Below, piece by piece: positions 20,230 through 31,462 of a stretch of 64,000 nt of DNA (its first letter is position 1; each line of letters opens with the position of its first letter). The stretch spans positions 1,329,929 through 1,393,928 of the forward strand of contig CAJNDS010002246.1 in NCBI GenBank assembly GCA_905221605.1, read 5' to 3'. The notes under the pieces were generated by a model. That model did not search any database, had not been told where the DNA came from, and saw only the letters and a list, made by a program, of their open reading frames with translations. Both the position numbers and the translations under genes were made by a program. This stretch comes from Symbiodinium natans. Lineage: Eukaryota > Sar > Dinophyceae > Suessiales > Symbiodiniaceae.

Positions 20230-20690
20230 ACCCCCCCTAAGACCCTACACCGTAAACTCGTTCTTTACTATCCAACAATAACCCCTAAACCCGAAACCCT
20301 AAACCAACAAGCACTACAAAGGGGTTTCTAATCCCTAAACCGAAACCCCAAACCCTAAACCAACAAGAGCCCCCAAAAGACTTCTCATAAACCCTACGCC
20401 CGAAACTCTAAACCTTAAACCAACAAGAACCCCTAAGGCCCGAAACCCTAAACCCCAAAACAACAATAACCCCAAGGGGCTTTTCAACATCCCTAAACCC
20501 TAAACCCGAAACCCGAAAACCCAAACCAACAAGAACCCGGAGGGGCTTTCAGAACAATCCTAAACCCTAAACCCTAAAAGCCAAGAACCTGGGAGGCTGT
20601 TCAGTCGCACGTAAGCCCAGACCCTAAACCCTAAATCCTGAACCCTGAACCCTAAATCCTAGACCCTAAACCCTAAACCCAGTTTATGAA
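20230..20690. repeat. Degenerate CCCTAAA/CCCGAAA arrays with CAACAA-A spacers
   Basis: Five or so irregular blocks of AAACCAACAARAACCCC plus telomere-like units, spaced about 60-70 bases. It ends just before the ATG exon at 20701. Confidence 0.6.
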
Positions 20691-20700
20691 AAAAAAACAA

Positions 20701-23700
20701 ATGGGAGGCGACCTGCGACCTGTGGCCTCGGCGCTGGCCCTCGCGGCCTCGGCCGTCTCGGCGCGCGAGGCACCCTCCAAGGATTTGGGTTTAGGGTTTC
20801 AGGTTTAGGGTTTAGGGTTTGGGGTTTATTAGGTTTGTAGGGTTTGCAGGGTTTGTAGGGTTTGTTGGGTTTGTAGGGTTTATTGGGTTTGTAGGGTTTA
20901 TAGGGCTTATAGGGTTATAGGGTTTTTGGGGTTTATGGGGTTTATAGGGTTTTTTGGGGTTTATGGGGTTTATGGGGCTTGTAGTGTTTGTAGGATTTAG
21001 AGGGGATGGGAGGGGAGGGGGTTCAGGTTCAGGGTTGATACTGTTTTGTAGGGTTTCGGGTGGGAGGGCGGGAGGAGTTTCGTTCGGTCTTGCGGGTTCA
21101 AGCACAGGGTTGACGGTTTCTATAAGTTCGGGGTTTAGGGTTTAGGTATTTAGGATTTAGGGTTTAGGGTCTAGGGTTCAGGGTTTAGGGTTTGGGAGGG
21201 GGGGTGGAGGAGCAAAACCGGGCCCATGTTGAAGCAACCTTTCATCGCCGACAGGTACCAGTCTTACTACCCTAAACCCAAAACCCAAAATCATCCCAAA
21301 ACCCCAAAGAGGTTTAGGGTTCAGGGTTTAGATGGCATAAGTACAATAAACCTGCAAAAGTTCGACTCTCGAACACATTTAAAGGTTGTAGAAAGGCAGT
21401 CTAAGAATGTTATGAACGGCTGCTTTCGTAGTTTTTTTAAAGAATATGTTTTTAAGAATATGATTGAACATGTTCATGGGGTTTAACTACCCCGTTTGGG
21501 CAGCTGAGGGTTTTGGCTTTGTTGGCACCCGTTGAATTGTAAGGAACATGCTTCAAGAGACACCCGAAAAGGGACCATAGTTTGGATCAACACCCCAATG
21601 TAAAGGTTCCATCCTCAAGCGAAGGCATGGCGCCTCTTGCCATTGAGCCCCTTGATGCACCTCCAGTGGCGGCACGTTGCTGGCCAAGGACAGCAAGTCT
21701 CCCAAAAAATTGGCCTTTCCCTTATTCTCACGGCAACTCGATCCCCCAGTTAGAAATCTCCTGAGTCTTAGCTCCAATAATGTTAGCTTCATAGTCTTGT
21801 GGGCCTAGGTGTTTAATCGAATAAACATAGTATAGGACCCCCATGTTCCACCTTAGCTTAAACCCCTCTGCATAACTAGGAACTTCTGCACCATTCCTCT
21901 CAACCTGCGCCCTAAAACATCCCATTAAAGGTAGCGCCCTCGAACCTCTGAACCCCGAAGCTGTAAACCCTAAATCCTCAACCCGAAACCCTAAGCCCTA
22001 AGCTCTCAACCGTAAACCCGAAACCCGAAACCCTAGGCCCCCCAAACCCAAGCCCAGTAAACGCTCAACCCGAAACCCTCAGCCCTGAAACCTCAACCCG
22101 AAACCCTAAACCCTAAACCCTAAACCCTAAACCCTCGGTTCCCAGAAGGACTGCTCGTCCTGGCCCTGGTCCTGCTGCTCCACTCCTGGCAGTGCACGGG
22201 CGCACCGCGCCCGCAGTTCGGCTGTGGGTTTTGGGTTTAGGGTTCAGGGTTTTAGGGGTTTAGGGGTTTAGGGTCTTAGGGTTTTCGGGTTTTAGGGTTT
22301 TACCGTTTAGCGTCTAGGGTTGAGGGTTTAGGTTTGGGGTTGAGAGTACTTTAGGGTTTTGGGATCCGTTATCCTTTTAAGGCTCGTGCGCAGATTTTTC
22401 TTCGCAGGGTCACGAGGTACCTTGAATATGCTGAAACGAGTTTTACATGCCACTCCCAGGGCTTTCTTCCCCCAGTTTGTGTTTTTTTTGCGGGTGCTCC
22501 GCGATTGCCTCGAGCATATGAACCAGTGGCCACGGGCACTTTTGAAGCATGTCGCTCCTCAGCTTGGAGTTCGTGGTTTTGTGGGAGGGTTCAGGACCCC
22601 TAAACCCCTCCCCCCCCCCCGTTAAGCCCAACCCCAAAACACACTGAAAGGCGAAGTTTTTTTCTTCAAGCCCCACGCAAGCACGAGCCCCTGAGTGGGT
22701 GAGGGTTTGGGGGGGAACCCTCAAGCCGAAGCCGAAGACCCCCAAACCCCTGAGCCACTCAGCCAGCTCCACCCTAAACTCCCTCAAGCCCCTAAACCCC
22801 CCCACAACTCCCCTTAAGCCCCTGATGCCCTAAACCCTAAACCCTAAACCCTAAACCCACTCCCCTGTGGCCGAGCACCCGCCAGGCCGTGTTGGCCTTC
22901 ACGGTGGCAGCATGGTGGGGGACCCTGGCCCTGGTGCGGGCTTCCAGGGTTTACTGGGTTTAGGGTTTAGGGTTTAAGGTTTGGAGTCTATAGGGTTGAG
23001 GGATCCGTTCGGGTTAACTAGGTAGGCCTTCGGGACATTTTCTGTTTTCCCGTACTGGGTTTAAGAGGACAATATTTGGGAACATTTTTCAGAGGGTCTT
23101 TAGGGCCATTCTAGTTCAGGGTTTAGTAAGCTCGGCGGGGGGAGGGGGGGGGGGGGTTGCGGTGTAGGGAGTGTAGGGTTCATAAGGGTTTAGTAGTTTA
23201 GTAGAGGAGTTTAGGGTTTTCGGGTTTGGGTTTCATGGGGCTCTGTATGAAGAATGTGGCGCCAGCGGGTTTTGGGTTTTAGCGATTTCGGGGGTTTTAG
23301 GGCCGCCCCCTGCGCGTGCGCTCTCGAAACTATTCCGCCGCTTCTGTCGAGCGGCTCTTGAAGAGAGCGTAGATATCTCGCATGCCTGCTTATATTGTAT
23401 AGGAAGCCTCCTTCAGCCGTTCATGGGTTTCCCTGCGAGTGACGCGCTGTCCTCCCTTTGGAAGCAGAGTGGCGTCCCATCACTGGATGGCATACGTGCC
23501 ATAAGCTGCATTTGGGTGTCCTTCTCCCATGCGTTCTTCCTCTGGGAGATGTCAGCCATGTCCGCTCCCGAGACCCAACGGCTGTTCCTAAAGTCCTGGT
23601 GGCCGGTGGCCGTGCCCTTGAATGGAGATATGGGCGTGGATTTCTTTCTCCTCCTGTCCGGCTACCTCATTGGCAGCTCGGTGTTCAATGAAATCAGGGA

Positions 23701-25252
23701 TGCTGCATCCTTCGCCTGGGTGCCGTTCTTAATTCGCAGAGTCTTCCGCATCGCCCCGGTGTTCTACATGACGGTGTTCCTTGCGATAGCTACGCAACTT
23801 TGTCATAGTTGGGTAACGTTTTACCTCTTTAAGGGTACTTAAACCCAACAAGGAATAAAGATCTCATTTTTTAAAAATTATCCCTATAATGAACTAGGCA
23901 AGGGCTCGAGGCCTGCAAGCTTGCGTGGTGGAAGAAGCTCCTGTTCATCGAGAACATGACGGTCAACTTGCAGGACGAAGGGCAGCTTGGTACCATGTTA
24001 CCCTCTTTTGGGCTTATATGACACAGAATGCAGTATCCAACCCCCCAAAAAGGGTACTCTTATTGTGCTATGCTTACAGGCGCTCGTATATGCAGTATCC
24101 AACCCCAAAAGGGGTGCTGTTATTGTACTTCGTAGCCCAGCGGTACCTTTTTGCCCTTTTTTGGGGTTCTGAGTTCCTTTATTATTTATAAAGTATAAAG
24201 TATCCAACCCTAAAAAGGGTACCCTTATTGTGCCATGGTTACTGGGGCTTCCAAGGCAATGTGCTCCTCAGACTTGGTCGGTGAGCCTCGACGCTAGGAT
24301 GCATAAAGTGGCACCCGCTCCCGCCCTTGTTCCGCTTGGGGTTAGGATCTTTCTTTTTAAGCCAAATATTAAGCAAAGAGGGGTGCCCCTTTCCATAGTT
24401 CTCCCAACTGAGGAGATGCAGCTCTATTTGGCCACTCCCCTGGTAGCGATGCTGGCATTCCGCTTGCGGCGCCATTTTGCATGGGCTCTTATCGGCATCT
24501 GTGCTTGCGCGTGGATTGCGTGTGGTGTGGCTCGTCAGGTTGCCTTGCCTGATGTGGTTGCCATGAAGGGGAGCGTGTGGTACACGGGGACGCAGTATCG
24601 ATGCGCCCCATACGTCATGGGAGTGGCAGTCTCTGTTCTTTGCAACAGGTCGTTCCAGGGGGACACTCCCTTCCCTTCAACAAACAACCTTCTACACAGA
24701 ACCTTGGCCCTTCTGTCTTGTGTCATTCTTGCTGACTGCGCTTACTTTGGAGGTGGTGGACCCTTGCTAGGTTTCGAGAGCCCAATGGCAAGATGGCCCT
24801 TCGGCCCACAAGCCGCGAGGTTGCACTTCGTACTGGGACGTCCACTCGTCGGCGCTGTGGCAGGATACCTTCTTTGGAGGAACCTCAACGGCCGCGACGT
24901 GTGCATGCACAAAGTCCTTGCAGCACCCATCTGGCGCCCCCTGGCGCGGCTGAGCTACTCTGCCTACATGTTGCAGGTGGTGAACTTTGCTGTTGCCCCT
25001 TTGGTCCTAGCTCCACTGGCCGACCCTAAGAGCAGTGTTGCAAAAGCGGTCGCTTCTCTTCCTCAAGCCGCTTTGGCTTGCCTGTGCTACACATGGGCGG
25101 TGCTCTACACCCTCTTCGCCTTCGCGCTGGCGCTTGTGAGCTACGTGGCCGTGGAAGTCCCTGGCATAGCGATGGGCCAGCGACTCACCTCCAAGCTCAA
25201 GAAGCCGAAGCTCCTGATACCAAACCTCAAGCAGCCGCTTGTGGCTCAGTAG
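20701..25252 (+). CDS. NRF-6-like acyltransferase 3 family membrane protein (complete, nine exons)
   Basis: Exons 20701-20788, 22146-22227, 22460-22568, 22886-22948, 23301-23366, 23417-23812, 23911-23984, 24256-24292, 24413-25252. All eight junctions agree in phase and the sum is 1755 nt, 584 residues plus TAG. The N-terminus (MGGDLRPVASALALAASAVS) is signal-peptide-like. GVPSLDGIRAISCIWVSFSH, GVDFFLLLSGYLIG, FLIRRVFRIAPVFYM, TWSVSLD+EMQLYLATPL and YRCAPYVMGV are the hallmarks of acyltransferase-3 / NRF-6-type proteins (PF01757), multi-pass transferases that acylate lipids or glycans. His in WVSFSHAF is the expected catalytic residue. Before the domain lie hydrophobic segments (GLLVLALVLLLHSW, AVLAFTVAAWWGTLALV). 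Donors: five GT, three GC (introns 5, 7 and 8). Introns 1, 2 and 4 begin with TTTAGGG-rich repeats; intron 7 holds a family A2 TIR element. Substrate unknown. Confidence 0.8.
20815..20995. repeat. Degenerate 15-bp-type repeat (GTAGGGTTTATAGGG units)
   Basis: In intron 1 of the acyltransferase gene, directly 3' of the donor array. Units are GGGTTTGTA / GGGTTTATA, a length variant of the telomere-like motif. Confidence 0.8.
23985..24255. mobile_element. Introner-like intron with family A2 ends
   Basis: GC-AG intron 7 of the acyltransferase gene. The left end GCTTGGTACCATGTTACCCT and the right end AGGGTACCC...GCCATGGTTACTGGGGC are imperfect inverted repeats. Inside are repeated AGTATCCAACCC segments at about 24031, 24093 and 24201, and a GTAGCCCAGCGGTACC copy at 24132. 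It looks like nested or duplicated elements. Confidence 0.6.
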
Positions 25253-25945
25253 TGCTGGCGAGGGCGCGAAACTCGCGGGGACAGCAGCTTGTGCTTCTAT
25301 GAAGGTCGTGAAGTTCTATGCCATCAAGTCCCTATAGATTCCAGATATGGGACTTCGAGGCTTTTCTATTTCCCTACTTCCCTGTTTAGGGCTTAAGTGG
25401 ATCTTGGCAAGGAATCTTCTTCGGAACCTAGAGTACTGCGATGACCTGCAACGTCTGGCGCGATGGGTCCGCCCCCCTTTGGGTTCCTTATGATAGGAGC
25501 CCTGTGTTGCATAGATTCAGGGTTTAGGGTTTAGGGTTTAGGGTGATCCCCGAGACCTTAAACCCTAAGCCAAACAGGCACCGATAAGTTGTCGAGAGCT
25601 ACCTCATGGTGAATGCGCACACGCGGGTTCACACCCCATAAAGCCCTGTAAGCCCTCAACAAACCCTTAGCAAAGGGTTTAGGGTTTCGGGTTTAGGGGT
25701 TAGGGGTTAGGGTTAAACCCTTGATAAACCGTGGTGAAACCCTCAATAAACCCTTTATAAGCCCTAGTGAAACCCAAGCCCTAGAGGCATAACGGCCTGG
25801 AGCCCTGTAATGTGGCGAATGGTCAAAGCTAAACGCGGTGTGAGCAGCAACTACCTGTACGGGGTATACATGTACATACGTACATTTTGGATATAAATAC
25901 AAAACATGATTGCAAGCATCAGTTCAAGCAAGTGGATGTGGGTCA

Positions 25946-25992
<47 letters not shown>

Positions 25993-26380
25993 TTCTATAA
26001 AGACTCATGACTCATACCTGGTACGATTGTTGCCGCTCTTGCTATTACGAGTCATGTTGCACCCTCTTTAGTGTGCCCCCCCCCCCCCCCCCGGTGCCCC
26101 CTCTCCCCCCGACAGTCGAGGCTGGGTTTGCTCCTGTTTAAAACCTCCCGCGGGCTTATATGATTTTAATAGGGAGGAGTTCAAGAGGGGCAGCGATGCA
26201 CGGCAATTGGTTTTAAAGGCGCGACGTGTGGAATTTTCTTGCGGCGCCCGGTCGATTTGACTTTAAAGAGGGACCTGGTCTGCAACCCCAAACAGTCAGG
26301 GTGTTCTGAACAATCCAGCCACATTGACCGGGGTCCCCTACTAAACAGGGTGCAACATTTTATTACTATGATTTATCACT
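25253..26380. other. 3' flank of the acyltransferase gene, no gene seen
   Basis: Contains TTTAGGG pieces at 25516-25542 and 25676-25712, degenerate CCCTxAA units to 25790, an AT dinucleotide run (25947-25989) and a C run (26076-26092). Confidence 0.5.
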
Positions 26381-26549
26381 AGCATGTTTTACCGAACCTA
26401 TGGCTCTGAGTCTCTGAGGCCTTGCGCCTTGCTTGTGGACAGCCAACCACCCAGGCCGAGGCCTTGGAACAGAAGGTTTATCGGGAACCCTAAGCCCCAA
26501 ACCCTAAACCCTAAACAAGGGGATTTAGGGTTTTGGGCTTATAAGGGTT

Positions 26550-26746
26550 CAGGGTACTTCGTGAGATCCGGAATGAAGTATATGCTCCAGTCAACTGCTC
26601 TGGCAGGTTCTGGGGGGGCAGTTGCAGTGCTCTTTTGGGGGGGTGCTCGTAAAACCCTGGAAGCCCTGAAACTGTCAACCCCTAAGAAACTCCACATCTC
26701 CCGGCGTCGTTGGGAGGATGTCTTGTTGAACATCTACCGATCTGCA
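26550..26746 (+). CDS. Candidate exon(s), unknown
   Basis: Within a 145-codon frame the stretch FVRSGMKYMLQSTALAG and, later, KLHISRRRWEDVLLNIYRSA look coding, separated by a G-rich piece. Borders uncertain. Unassigned. Confidence 0.3.
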
Positions 26747-27359
26747 CGGGGAGGGGGCGGAGTTTACCTTTGTTGTTGGATGTCGATCTATACCAAGGGT
26801 CTCCTTCCCAAGCCTCCTTAGACTGTTCGATAGTCGAGGGTGCCAATTCGCCCATAGCTGCCCCATGCCCTAAACCCCAAACCCTAAACCCTAAACCTGA
26901 AAATCTAAACTCCAAAACCTTTGAAGCCTCCAGAATTCTAAACCCTGAAGCATTCAGGATCCCCCAGCCCAGCTAATGCCCTAAACACAAGACCCTCATC
27001 CCAACTCATCCCAAGCTCTAAACCCGATGCCCTCAGCGGCAAATGCAATCCGGCAAATACCTGAGCTACCTGACAACTTGGGGCAACAAAAACAACACAC
27101 TCGGGACTTTTGGAGCTTTTTGGCCCCCCCAACCCCACCCCTCAGGGCAAGCAGAAGCGGTCTCTCTATCTCGCACCGCTCGTTTTTTTTCACAGATCGC
27201 TCGGCGTCCACATTGAGGGACTGCGGTCCCCACATATCTATCGGCGTTGCGCGAAGTTAGGCCTCACTGTTGTTCTCACGGCGTCTACATGGCGTTCAGT
27301 CTGGCAGTGCGTACAACCGTTCTCAATTGTGCACATACTGGGTAGATGTGGAAGTCGTG

Positions 27360-27615
27360 CCGTCAGACGGAAGTCGAGAGAATGCGAAAGAAAAAGCGAA
27401 AGATAAAGAAAAGAGACAGAGACAGAGAAAGAGATCGAGAAGGAGAAAGATCAAGCGAACGAGACAGAGATAGAGACAGAGATAGAGACAGAGAAGGAGA
27501 AAAAGAAGAGAAAGAGAAAGTGCGAGAGAGAGAGAAAGAAAGAGAAGGAGAAGGAGAAGGAGAAGGAGAAGGAGAAAGAGAAAGAGAAAGAGAAAGAGAA
27601 AGAGAAAGAGCCCAA
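27360..27615. repeat. Purine-rich GA microsatellite
   Basis: AGAGAA/GAGACA/GGAGAA repeats. Long Glu/Arg and Ser/Leu/Phe frames on both strands are artefacts of it. Confidence 0.9.
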
Positions 27616-27751
27616 TTTGCGGACGCAACGCTCGCATGATCGGCTTGGAAAGGTTTCTGAGTTGTGAAAGAAGGTCCAGTCATAGCACGCCAGATTTCGA
27701 AACAAGTTTGCATGGCCTGGCTTTGCGTTTGCGCGGCGTTAAAGAGCCGGG

Positions 27752-27862
27752 ACCCCCCCCCCCGCCCCCCCCCCCCCCCCACCCCCCCCCCCCCCCTCCC
27801 CCCCGCTCCCCCCCCCCACCCCCCTCCCCGCCCCGCCCCCCCCCCCCCCCCCCCCCCCCCTC
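27752..27862. repeat. Poly-C tract
   Basis: About 110 bases, nearly all C with isolated A, T and G. Probable homopolymer expansion or assembly inaccuracy. Similar tracts at 38012-38192 and 57745-57838. Confidence 0.9.
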
Positions 27863-27929
27863 CCCCTTTTGTGGGCATCAAATCCCCGTGGTGTGTTTTG
27901 CATATGGGATAAGACTTCTCTAATTGCAG

Positions 27930-28029
27930 GTGTGGGTGTTTATATGCGGGAAATATGTGATTGGCGTTTACCTCTCCATCTTCGTAGATCCTTTGGGATT
28001 TTCAAAGGATCGGGCACCTATTGCTACAG
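27930..28029 (+). CDS. Membrane-protein exon
   Basis: After ATTGCAG the frame reads VWVFICGKYVIGVYLSIFVD then PLGFSKDRAPIAT, ending in phase 1 at GTGCAG. A hydrophobic span of about 19 residues followed by a polar loop. Unassigned. Confidence 0.5.
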
Positions 28030-28079
28030 GTGCAGGGGCAGGAGGGGTCGTTAAGATCACACTTCACCAAGGCACACAT

Positions 28080-28379
28080 TCAAGAATCAACAAAAGTTCC
28101 CAAATGCAAACCAGAAGAGCAGTAAGCCAACTGAGCGTAGTTGTCTAAACAACCCCAAACAGCAGACCTTGAACTGACAATCAGATGGATGATTGTTAAG
28201 GAGGTTTGAATCGTGTTCCTTGGATGCACTCCCCAAACCATCCAAGCAGAGGCCTGGGCCACAGCCTCCCGAGGGCTTCGCCACCAGGCAGACGTTTTCA
28301 CGTTTTCAAGGTTCAGGCGGTTCCGGAACCCCCGCAACCTGGTTTCAATGCTTGTTGGAAGTGGGTAGTCCACAACCAC
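28080..28379 (-). CDS. 99-codon minus-strand frame, doubtful
   Basis: MVVDYPLPTSIETRLRGFRN ... AYCSSGLHLGTFVDS. Reasonable composition, but minus strand in a + cluster and no family match. Could be an element remnant. Confidence 0.2.
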   Translation of the reverse strand: MVVDYPLPTSIETRLRGFRNRLNLENVKTSAWWRSPREAVAQASAWMVWGVHPRNTIQTSLTIIHLIVSSRSAVWGCLDNYAQLAYCSSGLHLGTFVDS

Positions 28380-28474
28380 ACAGCTATTAGCAGGTCACTT
28401 AACTTTTAAAAATTGGTCCTGGACCTAGTGTGAGGGGGGTGGGGGGAAGAACTTAGCACCGTTTAGGTTTAGTG

Positions 28475-28560
28475 ATGTCAGGTTTCGACCTCCGAACGAC
28501 CTTTAATCAAGGACTTTACCGTGGGGCTATCAGGCCGTACTTGAAAGACGCTTTGGGAAC
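28475..28560 (-). pseudogene. tRNA-like remnant
   Basis: Minus strand: A-box-like ATAGCCCCACGGTAAAGTC, a 7-base loop closed by CCT/AGG, and GGAGGTCGAAACC resembling a T-arm with B box. Acceptor pairing is absent. tRNA-derived remnant. Confidence 0.35.
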
Positions 28561-29080
28561 AGGCCGGGGTTAGGGAGGGTAATTGCGCAGCGCCGCTTGA
28601 AGTGTCCGAACTTTGGCCCACCGTTGTACAGATTTAGGGTTTAGGGTTTCGGGTTTAGGGTTTAGGGTTCAGGGGGTTCAGGGTTTAGAGTTTTCTTACA
28701 AGGGATCTAGATTTCTCTCTAAAGCCTCTCTTAAGCAAGAGTGGATGCCTTCCTTCCACCGAGTCCACGCCGCAACCTAGCAAGAAAAGTCATGGGCAAG
28801 AGCCTCTTGAGCAATTGCATCATCTGAAGGGATATCCAAAAAGCCGTTTAAAAGCTTAACATGCCATTTAGGGTGTAGGGTTTTGGGGTTTTGGGTTTAG
28901 GGCTTAGGGTTCACCTAAAGGTGCGTAGGAATGTGTAGGGGGGCTTAGGGAATACTAGTATTCCAAGAGTTGGGTTCAAACTTTCCACGCCCTAATAGCC
29001 CTCAAGTTGTCCTCAAGCCCCTTGAACAGCAAAGAAGTGTAGGGCTTTGGCTACAATGAAAACGCCTCAATGCCCCTATC

Positions 29081-29166
29081 TCCCCCTTGGGAATTATTTT
29101 TTATGTTTGCTTCTATACAAAACAAGAGGACATTAGAAATATTATCTTCATTAAGGTTCTTAAGGG
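29081..29166. repeat. Family L element, copy 2
   Basis: TCCCCCTTGGGAATTATTTT ... TTCATTAAGGTTCTTAAGGG, close to 288-371 and 49200-49283. Immediately followed by AG and an exon-like frame. Confidence 0.55.
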
Positions 29167-29168
29167 AG

Positions 29169-29245
29169 TAGAGAATACCCCGAAGAATGCTCATTTCACC
29201 AGGCCAAACACCACGTGCGTGCCAAAACGCCCGCCCGAGGCGAAG
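29169..29245 (+). CDS. Candidate exon behind a family L element
   Basis: Reads ENTPKNAHFTRPNTTCVPKR then PPEAK with GTCCGA as donor (phase 0). Unassigned. Confidence 0.4.
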
Positions 29246-29533
29246 GTCCGAGAGGGTCTAGGGTTGAGGATTTAGGGCTCAAGCTTCTATTGGTTTCCTA
29301 GCCCTTAGAACCCTAAACCCTAAACCTAAACCCCAAACCCTAAACCCTAAACCCTAAAGAGAGCCCAATACCCCCGAGCTACAGAACGCACTTCCTTTTT
29401 TCGTATTCGGACCCCTATGAGAATACCAGGTTTTCCAACAACCTACAGGCTCACGGAAAGCCATACCGTAGGGTCATATAACCCCAAGTAAGGTGGAAAG
29501 CTGCAATCGCTAAATCACAGTCATCCTGCCTCG

Positions 29534-29764
29534 ATGAATTACTTACCCATGAACCGCCAAGTGGGACCCTCAACGGCATCTCTGTTCACCTTTTTTTTAG
29601 CATGTCGGGTCGGGGGTACTACACCCCCATACCCTGTTTCTTCTTTCGAAAACGTCTTTTGGCTGTTGCGGGGACATTTCTGGCAGGCTCCAGATTCGAA
29701 GTTCGTTTTGCTAACTTCCCGAACCTTCCCAGAAGAAAGGCCCAAAGAAGGCTTAGCTAAGTGA
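29534..29764 (+). CDS. 76-codon open frame, doubtful
   Basis: MNYLPMNRQVGPSTASLFTF ... ending TAA 29764. No family or splice support. Confidence 0.2.
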   Translation: MNYLPMNRQVGPSTASLFTFFLACRVGGTTPPYPVSSFENVFWLLRGHFWQAPDSKFVLLTSRTFPEERPKEGLAK

Positions 29765-30125
29765 TTGCAGGCTTTCAGTTCAGGGGAGGTGTTCTGCCCG
29801 GCTTACTGACGATTCGGGTACTTCGAGGTTCGCGGGCTCTTTTGGTTTAAGGTTTCGGGTTTAGGGCTATAGGGTTTGGAGTCCTACTGTCCCCAGTACC
29901 GGCCCTGTTTATTTCGTTCTTTGGCTCAGGTTCTAGGTTCTCTGAGAATCCCTAAACCCTAAACCTTGCCTTCTCAAGGACGATGCTTGCCTTCTTTCGT
30001 CCTAGGCAGATCGGGAACCGAGTAACTCGATGAAGCAAGAGTAAATCCTGTTTACATCCCATGTATCTGGAGTACTTATAACCCTTCTTTATACCCACCT
30101 ATGAACCTTCAACTAAACCCTAAAC

Positions 30126-30222
30126 TTGGAATATTCCCCCTTATACTAACAGTCCTTAAACGGGATAGTACCCTGTCATAATCCGATTAAGGACTACACT
30201 AATAAAAGGGGGAACGTCCCAA
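30126..30222. mobile_element. TIR element, family C, copy 3
   Basis: TTGGAATATTCCCCCTTATA...AAAGGGGGAACGTCCCAA, arms about 34 bp, imperfect. Confidence 0.65.
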
Positions 30223-30267
30223 CCCAAACCCTTAACCTGAAACTTTGCGGTAGTACAAGTGATGCAG

Positions 30268-30336
30268 GCAGGGGCATCCCTGATACCTTTGCTGGTCACT
30301 GGCACGCTGGCCAGCGTTGCGCTGCTGGCAAAGTGA
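30268..30336 (+). CDS. Terminal exon, membrane-protein tail
   Basis: After ATGCAG the frame reads AGASLIPLLVTGTLASVALL then AK and TGA (30334-30336): a complete hydrophobic span directly before the stop, as in a tail-anchored or multi-pass protein. Unassigned. Confidence 0.5.
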   Translation, partial: AGASLIPLLVTGTLASVALLAK

Positions 30337-30400
30337 GGTTTCGGGTTTTGGGTCCCTAAACCCTAAACCTTAGGGTTTAGGGCGCTAAAATCTCTTGCAG

Positions 30401-30483
30401 CCGATGGCAGTCAAGAGTGAGCAGGGCGCTCGACACTTCCTCACTCCAGCGATGCATGGTCAGTTGTACTATTTGCTTAAGAA
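30401..30483 (+). CDS. Exon, unknown protein
   Basis: After CTTGCAG the frame reads PMAVKSEQGARHFLTPAMHG then QLYYLLKN. Good composition; donor not fixed. It runs into an A/T-rich low-complexity tract (30490-30690). Confidence 0.45.
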
Positions 30484-31163
30484 CACCCCCCCCGAAGAAA
30501 AAGAACACTTCATAAATAATACTAGTAATATGAAGACTAGTACTAGTGATACTATTCATAACAATACTAATAAATAAAATATTTATAATAGTAACAGCAA
30601 GAATAACGAAAAAGTATAATCATAATCACAAACTTAATCTTAATCATAATCACAGTTACGATAATAATATTAAGAATAATCATGATGATAAGGATAATAT
30701 TCCCTGCATTGCCCTTATAAGGAGGATTATTTGGGTTTTTTGGGATTCTTAAGCGATAGAAGTAGTTCAACCCTGGTTTGGGGGTGCCCGCAGGTAGGCG
30801 GGGTGGGGGGAGGGGGGGTGGTTACCCCACCCCTTCTTAGGAAACCATAACACCCTCCATATTCAGTCTTCCATCATGAAAATCAATGATTGCCACTTTT
30901 GCGTGCGGAACGCCAAAGCCCCAAACCCGAACCCCTTGCATCTTGCTGCGATACCCGAAGCCCGAAACCCAAAACCCCAAACCGTACCCTAAACCCTAGA
31001 CCCTAGGCTTGTCTCGGGGGCTGTTGGTACCTCCCTGAAAAACTTCTAACGTGCAACACACTACTGTAACCCTAAACCCTAAACCTTAAACCTTAAACCC
31101 TAAACCCTAAACCCTAATTAAATCGCGAGACGTTGGGTGTCCGAACCCTGCCACTGTACATAG

Positions 31164-31245
31164 CATTGGCCTCGGCCAACCGTTCGCTTCATTGTGCACC
31201 GCCATCCATCTCAAAAGAGGTCCCAACCAGCAAGCCGCGGCCCCT
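31164..31245 (+). CDS. Exon, unknown protein
   Basis: After ACATAG the frame reads IGLGQPFASLCTAIHLKRGP then NQQAAAP, phase 0 at GTAGGT. CCCTAAA array upstream (31065-31115), TTTTAGGGC-type array downstream. Confidence 0.45.
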
Positions 31246-31254
31246 GTAGGTCGG

Positions 31255-31462
31255 GTTTTAGGGGTTTTAGGGTTTTTAGGGCTTTAGGGCTTTAGGGCTT
31301 TAGGGCTTTGGGGCTTTAGGGTTTTAGGGTTTTTAGGGCTTTAGGGCTTTAGGGCTTTAGGGTTTTTAGGGCTTTAGGGCTTCAGGGTTTTAGGGTTTTT
31401 AGGGCTTTAGGGCTTTAGGGCTTTAGGGTTTTAGTGTTTTTAGGGCTTTAGGGCTTTAGGGT
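31255..31462. repeat. Variant array, unit TTTAGGGC(T)
   Basis: About 24 units, mostly 8-mers CTTTAGGG and TTTTAGGG. A locally amplified telomere-like variant. Confidence 0.95.

Noticed and set aside
24230-24412. Upstream part of the 340-codon frame as coding
   Set aside because: Only 24256-24292 and 24413 onward match the acyltransferase family; the piece between is a GC-AG intron that happens to be open.
27323-27923. Arg/Glu-rich and Pro-rich frames of 100-170 codons
   Set aside because: Products of the GA microsatellite and the poly-C tract.
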